Source: Opisthocomus hoazin | Taxonomy: Eukaryota; Chordata; Aves; Opisthocomiformes; Opisthocomidae | NCBI RefSeq assembly: GCF_030867145.1 | Contig: NC_134422.1 | Coordinates: 7,815,531 to 7,879,530, forward strand | Reading direction: 5' to 3' | DNA length: 64,000 bases | Shown: positions 1-54,039 of the stretch, piece after piece | Layout of the letters: each line of letters opens with the position of its first letter | Position numbering within the stretch: the first letter of the stretch is position 1 | Notes under the pieces: model-generated | Database searches by the model: none | Told to the model about the DNA's origin: nothing | The model's input: the letters and a program-made list of their open reading frames with translations, nothing else | Translations under genes and position numbers: made by a program

Positions 1-3000
1 AGGAAAGGAGGGACAGGGATCATGGATGCTACACAACCTTACAGTGACCTTGCTAATAGGTACTCTGAAAATACAGGACGGTTACTTCAAATTACAGACA
101 CAGATATACCACTTGCATTCATCAACTGTACCTCCTAACACATTTTTTAGACATCACAACCTAAGAAGAGCTAGATCTGGTATCTACGCTCTTATTCTAA
201 GAGGTTTAATCTATGCCTTGTCAATATTATTCCATCTCCTTGACTCTTCAAATATAAAATATCACAAACCACTAGCAATTCAATAGTCCCTTTAAACAAT
301 AAAGCCTCCTAAGCATGAGGTTCAGAATTTTGGCATTATGTAAAACCCCCATGTATTTCTCAATTCATTGACAAATGTACTTGCTCTAGTAATTGTGCCC
401 AAACCAAGAAGAATTAAAAGGTCTCTTAGCAGAAGGCCCAGTAGCTAAACTCTAAGTGAAAAAAGGATGTATTAAAATCTTTCTCTTCTGTTCAACCTTG
501 GATTATGCAGCTGTCTATTCATCAGGGATTTAGGAAGACAACAAATAGAACCCAGCCTATTATTATGCATTAAAAACAGAGTTTTCTGTATGAGAATGCC
601 CTCACTTGCTTCACTCTACCATTTCAAAATATGTGATGTGTAGCTACTGAGAAATGTGGAGAAATCCATCCATTACAACTATTAGAAAAAGTTGTGTTTA
701 ACACTAACCAGTCCAGCTGTCTTCTTCGCTTTCTCAACAGCCTTCATAGCTTCCTTGAGTTGTTTTCTAAGGTGTTCCTTTGGCTAGTCATGTTTACAGC
801 ACTAGGAGAGGAAGAAACAAAGAAATTGTAAAGCTTGTTAAGAAGTAGTTCATGTGCTATTAAAGGTGACCTTCCCACTTGCAGTTCTATTTGTTCTTCT
901 TCCTCACCAAAGTGGGTCAAATCTCTCAATTTAAAATCTGACCACTCTTCAACAGTTAGGTCTCTGAGAAAAGCATGTCCTGACCTTCTGAAAAGCTTAG
1001 AGCCACATTCTAAGAAAGTGGCAAAAGGTCCCTCCATAGCAGGTCAAAATCTACTGATATATTAGAATACAACACAACTCTAAGCAGTCTTCATACTGGA
1101 TAAAGAAACTGTTAGTCACAGCAGTGCAGTAAGCATAGGGCTATTCTCCAAATGCAGAAAACCCAAGACACACATGTTCTCAGAATGATTCACACCGTAC
1201 ACAAACATGGCCTTGCAAACAGCTGTACCATACAAGCTACTGCCCTTTCTCAATTGTTCATCAGGCTACACTTCAGTGGAAATTGCTAACCCTTATCTAT
1301 GCTGCCTGTTCACGAGAGCATTTCGCATTGTGTTTCAGGTAAGGTCAGCCAGGTTAGATTAAATGGCAAAGCTTTGCTAACCTGGAAGACTTTGTTTGAA
1401 ACGGACAGGGGTGCATTTATATGAGCAGTTCAGTCTGACGGTGTGGCTTCACATTGAACCTAGTTTGGTGTAAATGCAAGTTACCATAGAAGCTAACCTT
1501 TAAGAGAGGACTGTGCACAGCCAGTCTCAGCGCACTGGTAGAAAAGACTGTTGTCCCTGGCTTGCAGTTAGATACTCATTAGAGAAAATTTGCAGATCCT
1601 CAAATTCTTCATCCACATGATCTTATCTAATTTTTTTCTGTAGCTTGATCCTTCACATGATAAAACCTTGCACCCAGTTCTTGAACCTAACGCTCAGCTT
1701 TGCTAACTTCTCCTCCTCCTCAAGGAAGGCAACTGAGGTTTTGGTTTTGTGCTAGTGTCTGTCTTAAATTGAGAACGGAAAAAAAAGGGCACCCTAGTAT
1801 TTATTAGCTGAATAACTAGAACAAAGGCAAAACCACTGCAAACCTAGAAAACTGATACAGCAAATTGAAAGATGTGCATTTTAGGTCTCTTTCACAAGGT
1901 GTAACTTTTATATTTTGTTTTCCAGTTAGACAGATTCAAGTCTACAGATCATGGAATCTGGAATGTAACTACAAAAGCATGAAAAACTAACAGACAGATC
2001 TTGACAGTCACATAGTTAAATCATACAGCAGCCAAAGAAAATTAACGGAAATGTCCTCAATAATCCAAAAAAAGGAGTAATCTATCAAGGTCTGAGAAAC
2101 AGAATCTTCAGCAAAAAAACCCACCCTGCTGTCAGGTAATGTATTTAGTCACTCTGAGTGAAGCACAGTTGAAACAAAAACCTGTTATCATGTAGATTTG
2201 CATTTTCATTTGTAAAAAAGAGATGGGATATGCCAGGCTAATCACCCTGTTTATCTGTTTCTCTGGTACCAGCTGTGAACCATATACTCATCATTTTATG
2301 TCTCATAAAAAGCAGCAAAATGTAGAGGGGAAACCCCCACAGCAGGGTAAAGACCTAAACTAGCAGTTCTGTGTGCACTCCCCACTATCCTGAACACCAT
2401 AAAGATTATAAATGCCTACAAGTTTTGCACAACAGACAAGAGGGAAGAGGAAGTACAGCAGTGAAAAGCAGACACAGTTTGCATAGTGTGCAGGTCGTAC
2501 TGGTGTCCCCAGAATGTACTAGGCTGTGGGCAGGCATATTGTTTCATCACACTAGTTGCTCACACTTGAAAATTGACATCATATTCTTCCTGCTCCCCCT
2601 AAACAAAACTAACAAAACACATTGCTAGAACTCAGGATGGCACCACATGAAAACAGGACATGTTAGGTTTGCAAAGCAAGGTGTTCATAATGAAGGCCCA
2701 GATCTTGCAGAGATGTGACAAACTTGGCATTGAATGTAATCCCACTACCTGAAAATTAGAGGAACTTGAATTTCTAGGTATGTAGATCGTTCTGAAAATT
2801 TAATTTCAGTTCTGTAGAAACTAAGTAACTTCAGCCCAAAATGCTACATTTCTCAATCTGTTCTGATCGAATTTAAGATTTATACTATTTCTTACTGACA
2901 AGTGGGAGCCATCCATAAAGGACCACTGGTACAGACATTTAAATGATAAAACCATGTTTTTGTTTTTTCCCCAAAATGAAAATGTCTATCCTTCTTTTGT

Positions 3001-6000
3001 CCAAAACTCAGGAAAAAGGCCTACAAACTGAGAACAAATATAAGCAGGGAAGAAACCTCCCTAAATTAAATGTTGACAATTAAAAGAAATTCAGAAGAAA
3101 GAGTACCTTCTTTATAACAGAATTAACAGAATTTGCTGAATATTTTTGTCGAAATCCCATCTCAGATAAAATTTGATTTTTCTTACAACGGTGAAGGCAA
3201 AGGCTGAAGTTATACCGAATTCAAATCACACCACTCTAGTGAGATGGAATTATCACAGTTTACAGAAGGAGAGGTTTGATCCTAACAGTGCCTGCCTGAA
3301 GCTCTTTCATAGAGAAAAGCTTGAGCTATAATGACAGAGTGTGCAGAATGACCCATATTACTTTTTGGCTAAGTACTACTTTTAGCAAGCTTTAGTAGTT
3401 TATCATCACTATATGGTAATGATGACTTTTCTCAGACAGAAAGAATTATGCTTTTTATCAATGGTTCATGCCAAATCCAAGTCCTTAAAAGAAATCAGCC
3501 CAAAGCAGGTGCACAGAGCTGTCAGACCTTGAAATTTGTTTTGAAACCAACCACCTGTTAGTGTAATTGTGTAGCTGTTTTTCCTGGCTTATGGGATTTT
3601 AGTTCAGCTGTTGTTCTCATGCTAACGCTTATTTCCTCTAGGAATGATTCTGTCCATTTACACTAACCTACAAATTTCTATGTGACTATCTTCAGAGTCT
3701 GACTCAATGTACACTTGCAGAATGTCTGGTGTAGCACCCTTAATCAATAACACACTTTATTCACAAAATAGTTCATGATTGCTGTAGGAAAATGTCTGAA
3801 AAATAGTATTTAACATCCTCTGTGTCACATCTAATCATTTAGATGACTCTCTCTGTTTCTTGTTTGTTTCAGACAGCAACAAAGAACATTTACTCTTAAT
3901 GGATGACCTCAAAGATCAGATTTACTGTTGGTGCCTGAGTCACATTCTACTGATAACAGAGCACTGTTCCTGCTACTGAAATAAAGTCTGAGTCAGGATT
4001 CCCATTAAAACCTTCTGTTTTGAAAGGTTTGTAACTACACCAGAAGCTCACTCTGGGTTAGAGGTTAGCAAAGATATTCTCAGTTCACAGGAACATTTCC
4101 TCAAAAAAATCGGAAAGAAAAAAATCTGCCTATGTGTAAGATAAAAGTGTAAAAATCATCATCAGAAGGACAATGGCTTAAGGTCCTTTTTGTAAATGGG
4201 AAATGGCATGTAAGAAACAACAATGCGCTTGCGCTTAAGGGGCCAGCCAGAACTGCAGTTCCTTTATTCTCCAGATTGCTGTTTTCAGCACCCTCTGGAC
4301 ATAAGCCACCACAGAAGACGAACAGGACACTTGGGTGAGAACAATAGTTGAGCTGTTCATGAAATGTCTTCTGCAACAGCCAGTCCAAATCATCCCGCAG
4401 CACCACACTGCCCTCCAGGGAGGGCAGTCAACAAAGTTAGGATGTTTCCCTCAGTTTACCTCTGACAGGTGATAATTCCTTGGGAGTAAATACATAAAGC
4501 AAGTAAGAAAAATATAGCTGACATAAACATGAAAATATTCATAAGATATTTCATGACATAAAAGCAGTAAAAGATAAATTATAAAGATTAAATATTCCAT
4601 GTGTTCTTATTCATGCCCAGATAACTGCTATCCAAATGCCTTTTTCAAGCATCATATAAAGGAAACAATAAACAATTTATGGGCAACAGTTCATAAATAT
4701 ATGCAGTGCTGTATGTCCAATGGGCATAGATATTTCATTGTGTACGGCATGATTACTAGGTTTATGCATGATATGAAATGTGAGTTGTCTGCAGCTATTT
4801 AAAATCATTTTGGGACACAATAAACTGTTGACAAGATATATCCTATTTAAATGTATTACCCATCCCTGACTGCAGAGCGTGTTGTCTTGTGTTTATCAGA
4901 AGGAACATTTTTAAAATGCATTAAGAAACTCAACTGTTATCATTGTCTTAGCTTAAAAAGACTACACCTTTGTATAGAGTTCTGTTAAAAGAAATCCTGC
5001 TGCTTATCAGAAGCACGTACTTCCCCAAAGTTCCTGTTTTTTTAGAGGTTTTATTAATTCCAAATGTTGTTTACTAGAGGAAAACCGTGATTGAAGCTCT
5101 AAAACAAAGAGAATAGTTGTAACTTTAATCCTTTCAATAAGCCTTTGTTTCCCATTGACTAAAAACTTCCTAAAGGAAGTAGAGCTGCGAAAATCCAGGA
5201 AGGAATTAGATTTGCCAAATTCTGTTCCTACTTGGACTTAGATGCAAAGGCTTTGTTACTCATTTTACAAATGTCTGAGTAAAAAAAGAATGATCAATTA
5301 CTGAAATACATTTTTGCCAAGGCTGAATATTATTAATAGCAGAGCTTTCCCTATCACCGAATGCACACTATGAACTTACGTAACTTTAAAAATAAATAAT
5401 ATACTAATTTTTTAGCTGCTGCTGCATTTTTTTCAGTGGCTTTTTTTTTCTCTTTTTGTTATCTAAGGTGAACTTGGTTAGTGGCCTGACAATCATACAA
5501 GAACCTAGATAAGTAAACAAATATAGAAAGGAAAAATCAAGTGCAACCTCTTACTTAAATTAAGCATGCTTTGCAGCATCCAAAAAGGGAGAGATCTTCA
5601 AAATCCTTTTCCATGACAACGAGTAATTGCATACTGGAAAGTGTACTATTGTAGCAATAAAGCTGAATTCCCTGAAGACCTTTCCGAGACACTACCAATT
5701 TGTTTTGTATTTTTTTCCACATGCTCCTTTTAACTCTGTACCACTTCATGCTCTCCAGGTTTTAACTAGCCAAACACGTAGACACTAGGCAAATATATTC
5801 TCACTTATTCCACAGGCCCTTTGAATTTCTATCTTAAAATAATTTACAGGCAATTCCTATCTCCTTCCCACCAATATGGTGTCTATTTTAACTATTCATT
5901 TCTTGATCAATAGTACACTGGAATATTAAAGAATATTTGAGCCACCATTTTTGTAAAGTGCTGCATAAGGATTGATTATGGAAGGTGCTGACTACTTTCA

Positions 6001-6480
6001 ACTTCTCGTGGTTTCAGTGGCAGTGTTGTTTAGCATGTTGTGGCACCCAGCTCTTAAGAAAGAGCTGTACTGTATTTTAACAAAAGTATGTCAAAGGTTT
6101 GGTTAAGCTTAGCTGGACCACTGAAGTGGAAAAGCTATGCTGTGAGTTCCAGTGGCCAACAGCAGGCAACGAAATGCTGTGGTTGACATCATATCCAGCC
6201 TCTGCGTACTGCTAGCTCAAAGCATCCAGATGAGAGGCTGACTGGGCGTGATCATCAGCCTAAGTAGAAGCAAATGCCTCTGCATTCCTAATGAGACATA
6301 TTTATGACTCTGCTATGGAGACGCTCATATAACGTTTGTAACACAAATACATATATGACCAAACTTGGGAATAGCTTCAGTTTAGGATATATTGGACATC
6401 ACTATTCACAGTGACTTCAAACTTGCTCTAAGGTTTTCCTGCATGTTAACAGAGATATGTGGAGTACATCCCCAAAAAGG
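1..6480. other. Gene-poor upstream intergenic DNA
   Basis: AT-rich, unique-looking sequence with no recognisable gene or CR1 element. It holds the weak minus-strand open tract near 709-1031 and a perfect 10-base inverted repeat with a 2-base spacer at 4407-4428. In other amniotes the next gene in this direction is CXCR4, which is not here. Confidence 0.7.
709..1031 (-). other. Possible two-exon minus-strand coding tract
   Basis: On the minus strand, 1031-879 is open (includes FATFLECGSKLFRRSGH and FGEEEEQIELQ) and ends CTG CAA before GTGGGA. After 93 bases, TGACTAG is followed by 25 open codons, 783-709 (KEHLRKQLKEAMKAVEKAKK), ending before GTTAGT. Both junctions are phase 0. The second part looks like a charged helix. 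No family is recognised, and the first exon lacks a good acceptor, so chance is quite possible. Confidence 0.25.
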
Positions 6481-6600
6481 AGAGGAGAGGAGAGGAGAGG
6501 AGAGGAGAGGAGAGGAGAGGAGAGGAGAGGAGAGGAGAGGAGAGGAGAGGAGAGGAGAGGAGAGGAGAGGAGAGGAGAGGAGAGGAGAGGAGAGGAGAGG
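6481..6600 (+). repeat. (AGAGG)24 microsatellite
   Basis: Twenty-four perfect AGAGG units with no interruption, preceded by a degenerate unit AAAGG. One strand is pure purine. The open frames through it in several frames are an effect of the repeat. Probably length-polymorphic. Confidence 0.98.
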
Positions 6601-6814
6601 ATCCAGATTTCTGCATTCCAATTTTGATCACAACAGCTGACAACCCCCTCCCTTTAAGATGGAAAAGCCAGTTTTAATTTAAACTACAAACTGTTGACCA
6701 GGCCTCAGCTTGGCTTTGCAATTCACTATATGCCTGAGGGATAAATTATTTAGCATTAGCACATGGTATGTCATGTCTTGTTACTTAAGTGGAGTATGGC
6801 TTCCATCCAGCTGT

Positions 6815-6965
6815 ACCCCTGGGGCCCCCCGATTGGCTGCGGGTGAGGTCATTTCCATTTGGCAACCCTCGGGGAAGGCCCAGGGGACCACGCCGGCCGC
6901 CCGGCAAAGCCCCCAGCCCCTCCGCCTCCCACTCAGGCCCAGCACCGGTGTCGCTCCTGCTTATC
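6815..6965. promoter_or_regulatory. Isolated GC-rich patch with CCAAT and TGAGGTCA elements
   Basis: About 150 bases of high GC in AT-rich DNA, 2 kb upstream of the DARS1 island. It has GATTGG (AGCCAATC on the minus strand, an NF-Y type site) at 6831-6836 and TGAGGTCA at 6844-6851. It could be a minus-strand promoter, an enhancer or a repeat fragment; no transcript is evident. Confidence 0.35.
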
Positions 6966-8489
6966 ACTCTAAGGTTCACTGCAGGTACTGCCCCAATTAC
7001 ATGATTTTCAATAATAGTGCAATGACACAGAAGGTGCAGCAGATGAGCTACATCATCTGCACGTAGTATTTTGTTTGCTTAGCAGAAGATTTGTAATAAA
7101 TTCAGTGAGATGGATACCGGAAATTTTTGCTGCAGACCCAAATTAAATGGAGAATTTATTTAACCAAATATGAAATAATAATTGTCAGTATTTCTTCCTA
7201 AAATTAATTTTCCATTTTCAGTGTATTGTAGAATTTTGCTCAAAAAAACCACATTTCTGCACTGCAAGACAAAGGAATTCTGGACAATTGATCTGAAAGC
7301 ACAAACTCTGGAAAAATTTCATCTGAAAGTTTGGCAATGGAATAGTTAGCTACAGTGCCCTTTAAATGGCCATATTTTGTTTTCAGTTAACACTCATTAT
7401 ATTAAGAGGGTTTTTCCTTCAGAACCACCTTCAGGTTATTTGCCACAGAGGAAATGCTCGCTATGCTATTCGCTATTGTAAGGCTCCCAGCATAAAAATA
7501 AGGGTCACGGGGTTGGTTTGTTTTGATTGAATTTCGCAGCAAAGTCAGTAAAATGCCGAGAATTATAGAGCACTCTGGCGTACAGATGGTACTGTCTACT
7601 CCGCGGTGAGGTACGAGATTTGCATCTGTCTGTTAGTTAAGGTTCAGCAGTGGTTCTGCTCAGCCTTGTGTTTGAAGTGACAGGTAACAGGAAAGACACA
7701 ACTGACACGCTGTAAGGAATGCACGTGTTTTGTTACTGCTACATTAGTGTTTAAGTACACTGCATGATACCCTATCATCAGAACTTTGTTTCGTGTGGTG
7801 AGGAGGCCAACTGTGACTTGCCTTTTCTGTTGCTGGATCTTAGCTCTTTGCAACAGCGTTTTGCATGCGAATAAAAGGTTTTGTGAAAGCTATGTGGTCT
7901 TATGGTGAAGTGAATAATTTTCGGAGACAGAGGCAGAAGGGGAACTTTGCAAGGGGATTCCCACGAGAAGAGATGCTGAACTAACGCAGTACTAAGTGCT
8001 GTAAAATAAACAACTGTAGGACAGGAAATGAAGAACTCTAATCGATACCGCAAGAGGCATTAGCTAGTCAAATGTGAAAATTCAAAACTGCAATTTAAAT
8101 CAGGACAGCTAACTCCTTCGTCTTGTCCTGCACAAAATAAACAATCTATGGCCACAGCATTCAGCAGCTGCCCGCAACTTTGATTTCTGTCATTTGAAAG
8201 TTGCCACCTGCGGCAAGCCCCGGCCTCAGGACCGTAGCACGGATTTAAGCACACAGCTGGAGGGAAACACCTGGATTTGCACTAGGGTTCATTCTCTCCA
8301 AACTACCAAACCTACGTTGGGTTTTAGCTAGCTAATAATAAACAGCAGGATTAGCAGGGGGACAGGCAACTAAACTGCCATCTGGGGAAGCACTGGCAAG
8401 CCAAGTTCACTGGCCAAGACGGAGCAAAGTGCGCTTTGGCTCGGCTGCCAAGCTGAGCAGAGCACATTAGCTAGCCAGCTCACAGTCCA
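6966..8489. other. Intergenic DNA before the DARS1 CpG island
   Basis: AT-rich at first, rising in GC from about 8200 into the island. No gene, RNA gene or repeat recognised. Confidence 0.65.
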
Positions 8490-8844
8490 ACACGTTACCT
8501 CAGGCCACAACGTGCCAGACCACGAAGCAGGGCGAGCGAGGCGACCAGACCGGCACACCTCGGCTGCGGCACGGCAGCTTTCGCCTCAGCACCAGGGCAG
8601 GGCCGGAGACGCCAAGCCCTCCTCACGACGGCGGCAGTTTCCTGAGAATGCCCATTCGGGCTGCTGCTGGCCCGCCGAGGCGAGGAGGGGAGCGGACGGC
8701 CAGGCGCAGCCCCGCCGGCGGCAGTGAGGGAGAGCGGGAAGCGGGCGCGGGCGCGCCCTCAGCCCTGAGGCGCCGCGCGCCAGCCCCGCGCTGAGGTCAC
8801 CTCGCCCCCCGCCCCGCCCCGCAGCCCCGAGGCGGTGGCTCAGC

Positions 8845-8894
8845 TCTCGCGATAGGTCGGCTCGGCGCGTGGCAGCGTCGGCGCTCTCGCGAGA
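8845..8894 (+). promoter_or_regulatory. Paired TCTCGCGA elements (BANP-type sites)
   Basis: TCTCGCGATA at 8845-8854 and the full palindrome TCTCGCGAGA at 8885-8894 sit exactly 40 bases apart just upstream of the DARS1 ATG. TCTCGCGAGA is an established core-promoter element of CpG-island housekeeping genes and is reported to be bound by BANP. The match is seen directly; occupancy is inferred. Confidence 0.7.
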
Positions 8895-8966
8895 GGACGG
8901 GAGCGCGGAAGCGGTGTGGCCGAGCCTGTGCCGGGTGGTGAGGGGGCACGCGCCGGTCGCAGCGGG

Positions 8967-50301
<41,335 letters not shown>

Positions 50302-50860
50302 CATGAGCGGCTTTTGAAAGTTTGAGCTGATTTGCTCTGCAAATACGATACCATGGCAAGCATATCCCCTGCTACTGATGAACCTGTATTGATTTGAGTA
50401 TTATAATATGCAATAAAAAAGACAAAAAACAACATTTAATTTACTGAAGTGCCACAATAATTTTTTTTATCTGTAGCTGTTTATTTACAAGAAAATATTT
50501 TAACAGTTCAAGACTCTTTGTATTGGCAATTGTGGACATTTTTAATGAAAATGTGATACGTTGAGTTAGTGTTCTAGCATCACATTAAATTGTATCATAT
50601 TTCTAAACATTTTGATAAATTATGCAATAAAAATTCTGCATTTTTAACTTATGTCAGCAAGACTGCATATTCTAAAGAACAGAATTGGCCTAAAGCTAAA
50701 ATAACTGGACGCTTACAATTTAAAAATCAGGAGGAAACCAGCCAATTGTTAATTTATATGAGTGTCAGGTAGAGAAGCAGGTGAGAACAACAACATGCTT
50801 AACAACAAGTCTTCATATGAAATTGTGAAAATGGATTGCAATAAATCTGTCAAAGTGAAT
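50302..50860 (+). other. DARS1: DARS1 3' untranslated region with three AATAAA signals
   Basis: AT-rich tail after the TAA. Three AATAAA hexamers lie at 50412, 50626 and 50840, each preceded by TGC, spaced exactly 214 bases apart. Any of them could be the cleavage signal, so the end given is a minimum for the longest form. Transcript ends cannot be decided from DNA alone. Confidence 0.6.
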
Positions 50861-53800
50861 TAGATACAATATCTGTCTCTGTTTCTTGCTTTGATAATAA
50901 TGAATTAGTGAGGGTTCTTTTGGTTTTTTTAATGATGCAGTAACTGCCTAAAGCTTAAATTTATTTTCTTTTTATCTTCTCCCCCCCACTTTTTTTTTTA
51001 AAAGCTGTATACAAGCCATAGGCCCATTCTTTATTTTATGTTACTATTTGAGAATGGATAAAAGGTCACACACACTCACGGAATATACAAGGGATACAGA
51101 ATATTCTCAGAAAATAAATGGATGGTGAGTTTGAGAGCAGGTCATGTGTTTTCCTGCCTGACCCAGCCTCTAGAGTAACAAACAAATCACCAAGGATTTC
51201 ATGTGTCTGTTACATTATTTGCTTTGCTTTCCTTAGCAAGCCAAGCTATTTCACGGTTCTTTTCATTTGTAAATGCGGTGAACGGTGCAACTGTTGCACA
51301 TTTAGAGAAACTGGGTGTTTCTGTAAGTCAAGAGTACTTCTGAAATTCTTTCTAGACATCCTTCTTCTCAAATGAATCATCTACTTGAACCTCCTCAGTT
51401 TGCAGTGATGGGCAAAGCTACTTCTCTTCCTCCTCCTCCCAACCCAAAGGATGTGCCCGCATTTGGAGAGGAACCTGCGTATTTGAAACTTCCTTTAATG
51501 GACTGCATCTGGTAGTTGTTTTTGAATTTAAAACATTTTTTAAGTGTGGATGCCAAAGAGCAAAGGATTAAATCCCTTACTGGGGCACTGCAATAGGTAC
51601 TCTAATATTCATGTATATTTGTAATTCCCGACTTAATTTTTGCTTAACATTTTACGTGATAAAGAGCTTTCAGTAGGAGCTATGGTTTAGACAGTCCATG
51701 TTATTGTTGCTACCTTGATTTTTAAATGTCAGAGAAGTCACATACTGGTTATGCTACAAAAAGGTCAGTGAGGCTGTGTGTAAATTGTGTAGAATTTTAC
51801 AAAAGGGCAAATCATCTTTTGCATCTGCCATTGAACAAGACTTAATTTTAATGTTTTGTGACGAGTTCTCCATTACCTAACTGACCTTTAGTATGATTGT
51901 TTTCTAAAGTACTGGAAATGTAGAAGTTAAACTTTGTTTAGAAGTCACACAATTCAAGAAATAACATACTTTGCAGCTTTGTTTATGAGTCTGCTGTAAG
52001 TAATTTACCATGGAATTTTCCCCAAATTATTAACTTTAAAATCTGACAGCGTACCCAGTTGTACTTTACAAAGCTAAGTGGATTATAAACACAGCTTATC
52101 ATCACAGACTTATTACTGATGAATCCAAGTTTCAAAACAGTTGTTGATTCAGCTAAGCCAACTGGAATGAATTTAATTTAATTACTTTTGTTCATATGGA
52201 ACTTGTAATGTATTCCACAACAGAAGCGCATTCTTCTAATAAGGAGTAAAATTACTGACTTAGATTTCATGCCAACAACAACAACAAAAAAATATTCTGA
52301 GAACTATGTTGCTTGCTCTAGATTTGGCAGCAAGTTTTATGCATACATTGCGGTAACTGTGCTTATCCCAATTCTGTTAAGAGTCATTTGAGCTCATGGT
52401 GTAGTTTGATTTATTCATGGGAGCTGCACAAGAACGAAAATTCTGGATGGAGACCCTGATTCCTTTGTATGCAGAATCCATTCATGCATTTTTTTCTTAG
52501 CTAACTGAAAATAATTATGACCATAAATCAAAATGCAAAATGCGTTTGTCCTGAGTGTCATCATAACAGGGTACTTCAGTGGGAGCTGTGCATTGTTAGA
52601 ACTTACTTTCTTTGAAACCATGCAAATAGTAATTTCAGAACTTTATGTTGCTTTGATAGGTAGTGACTCTGGTTTGGTAGTCCTGGAAAAGTCAAACCTG
52701 TATAGTGCTTTATTTCCAATAACTTGCAGGAAGTTTAGCATTTTACATGGAGTCCCCATTGCTGCTGCTTCTCCACCGGTTAAAATGTTTTCTTTCCCGA
52801 TATACAGACGGTAATTACAATCGTGCAATTTTTTTTTAACTAAGGAACTAAAAAGGATGTTGGTAAGGAATAGCCAGGGAGTCATCTGCTCAAAACAAAC
52901 ACCACCAAGCTTCAGTTTGCTTTTGCAGTTGAACTACACCATTTTCCTGTGGAAACACACCTGTGCTCACTGCGCTCTCTGAATCCACGCAGCAGGAAGG
53001 AGGGCTCGGGCTGTGCTTTGGGAAGCAAAGAGCAGGACTGGTTCCCCACGGCTGCGCACGCCAGCTGGGGCTAGAGCTGGGTGGGCAGCCAAGCACCACA
53101 CAGCTGCTCGCTCCCTGCCCCCCAGCGGGACAGGGGAAGGAGTCCAAGCAGGAAAACGTGGTGCTCCCACCCCAGGGCAGCCCTCCGCATGAGCGTAAAC
53201 TGAGGCCTGCACTCTGCTGCCCAAGGGATGGAGGAGAACGTGGTCTCCGTGGTGGCACACCGCTCGGCTGCCTCGGACTCCAGTTCAGACTGGGGTTGCA
53301 GCACATCCCACACGGTGGCATGGTCTCGTTCAGGCCATAGGAATCCAGTGTTAGCCTGCACCCCATGCACCTGCCTGACCGCTGCCGTACACCCTGCAGC
53401 CAGCGACGGGTCCCCTTTCAGCACCTTCTTGTGCGCCAAAGAGAGAGAGCCTGGAAAAAAAAAAGCAGGTTTTGCTGACAGCCATATCTAGAGTACACAA
53501 CCTGTCCAAACATATTACATAGCTCAACTATTTACTATTCCTTCTTTGGGTATTATCATTATCTGCATTCATATCTGGGGTAGATTGGGGGTTTTTCTGG
53601 TAGAAAGAAATTATGAAAAACTAGCAGAAGTTATCTAGGGTGAATTATTATTTCTTTTAAAATAAGTCTCACAACCAACTTGTGCTTGCGCACATTTTTG
53701 CTAGTATCATCTCACAAAATACGTAATTTATTTAACTGCAAGTTTTTAAAAAGTTAGCAAGTTACACTATTTTCTTATTTGGATTTAAAAGACCAGGTAA

Positions 53801-54039
53801 GTATAGGACAAGTTGTAAACAGTTGGGCAGGTTTGCCTTCTGCTTTGCCACCTCTTTAACCATTGGCCATCTTCAAAAAGAAAAAACAACAAAAAAACCC
53901 TCACAAAGCTGTAACTATGTACCCAAGCACAACAATCTGCATTAAAATAACACAACTTCAAAAAAAAAAAAGACTAACCTAGCTAGACCCTCTGCTCTGA
54001 CCTCTGCAGTGGAGTGAACCGTGCAGAGCTGAATCTCAT
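50861..54039. other. DARS1-MCM6 intergenic region
   Basis: AT-rich except for a GC-rich block at about 52950-53440 that ends near an A run at 53457-53466. The block has open frames on both strands up to 158 codons, best explained by base composition. No gene recognised. Confidence 0.65.

Noticed and set aside
6392-6677. Glu/Arg-Gly and Leu/Ser repeat open frames on both strands
   Set aside because: They are translations of the (AGAGG)n microsatellite.
52890-53439. Minus-strand frames of 158, 122 and 97 codons
   Set aside because: Pro/Ser/Cys-rich low-complexity translations of a GC-rich block; mutually overlapping and without splice or family support.
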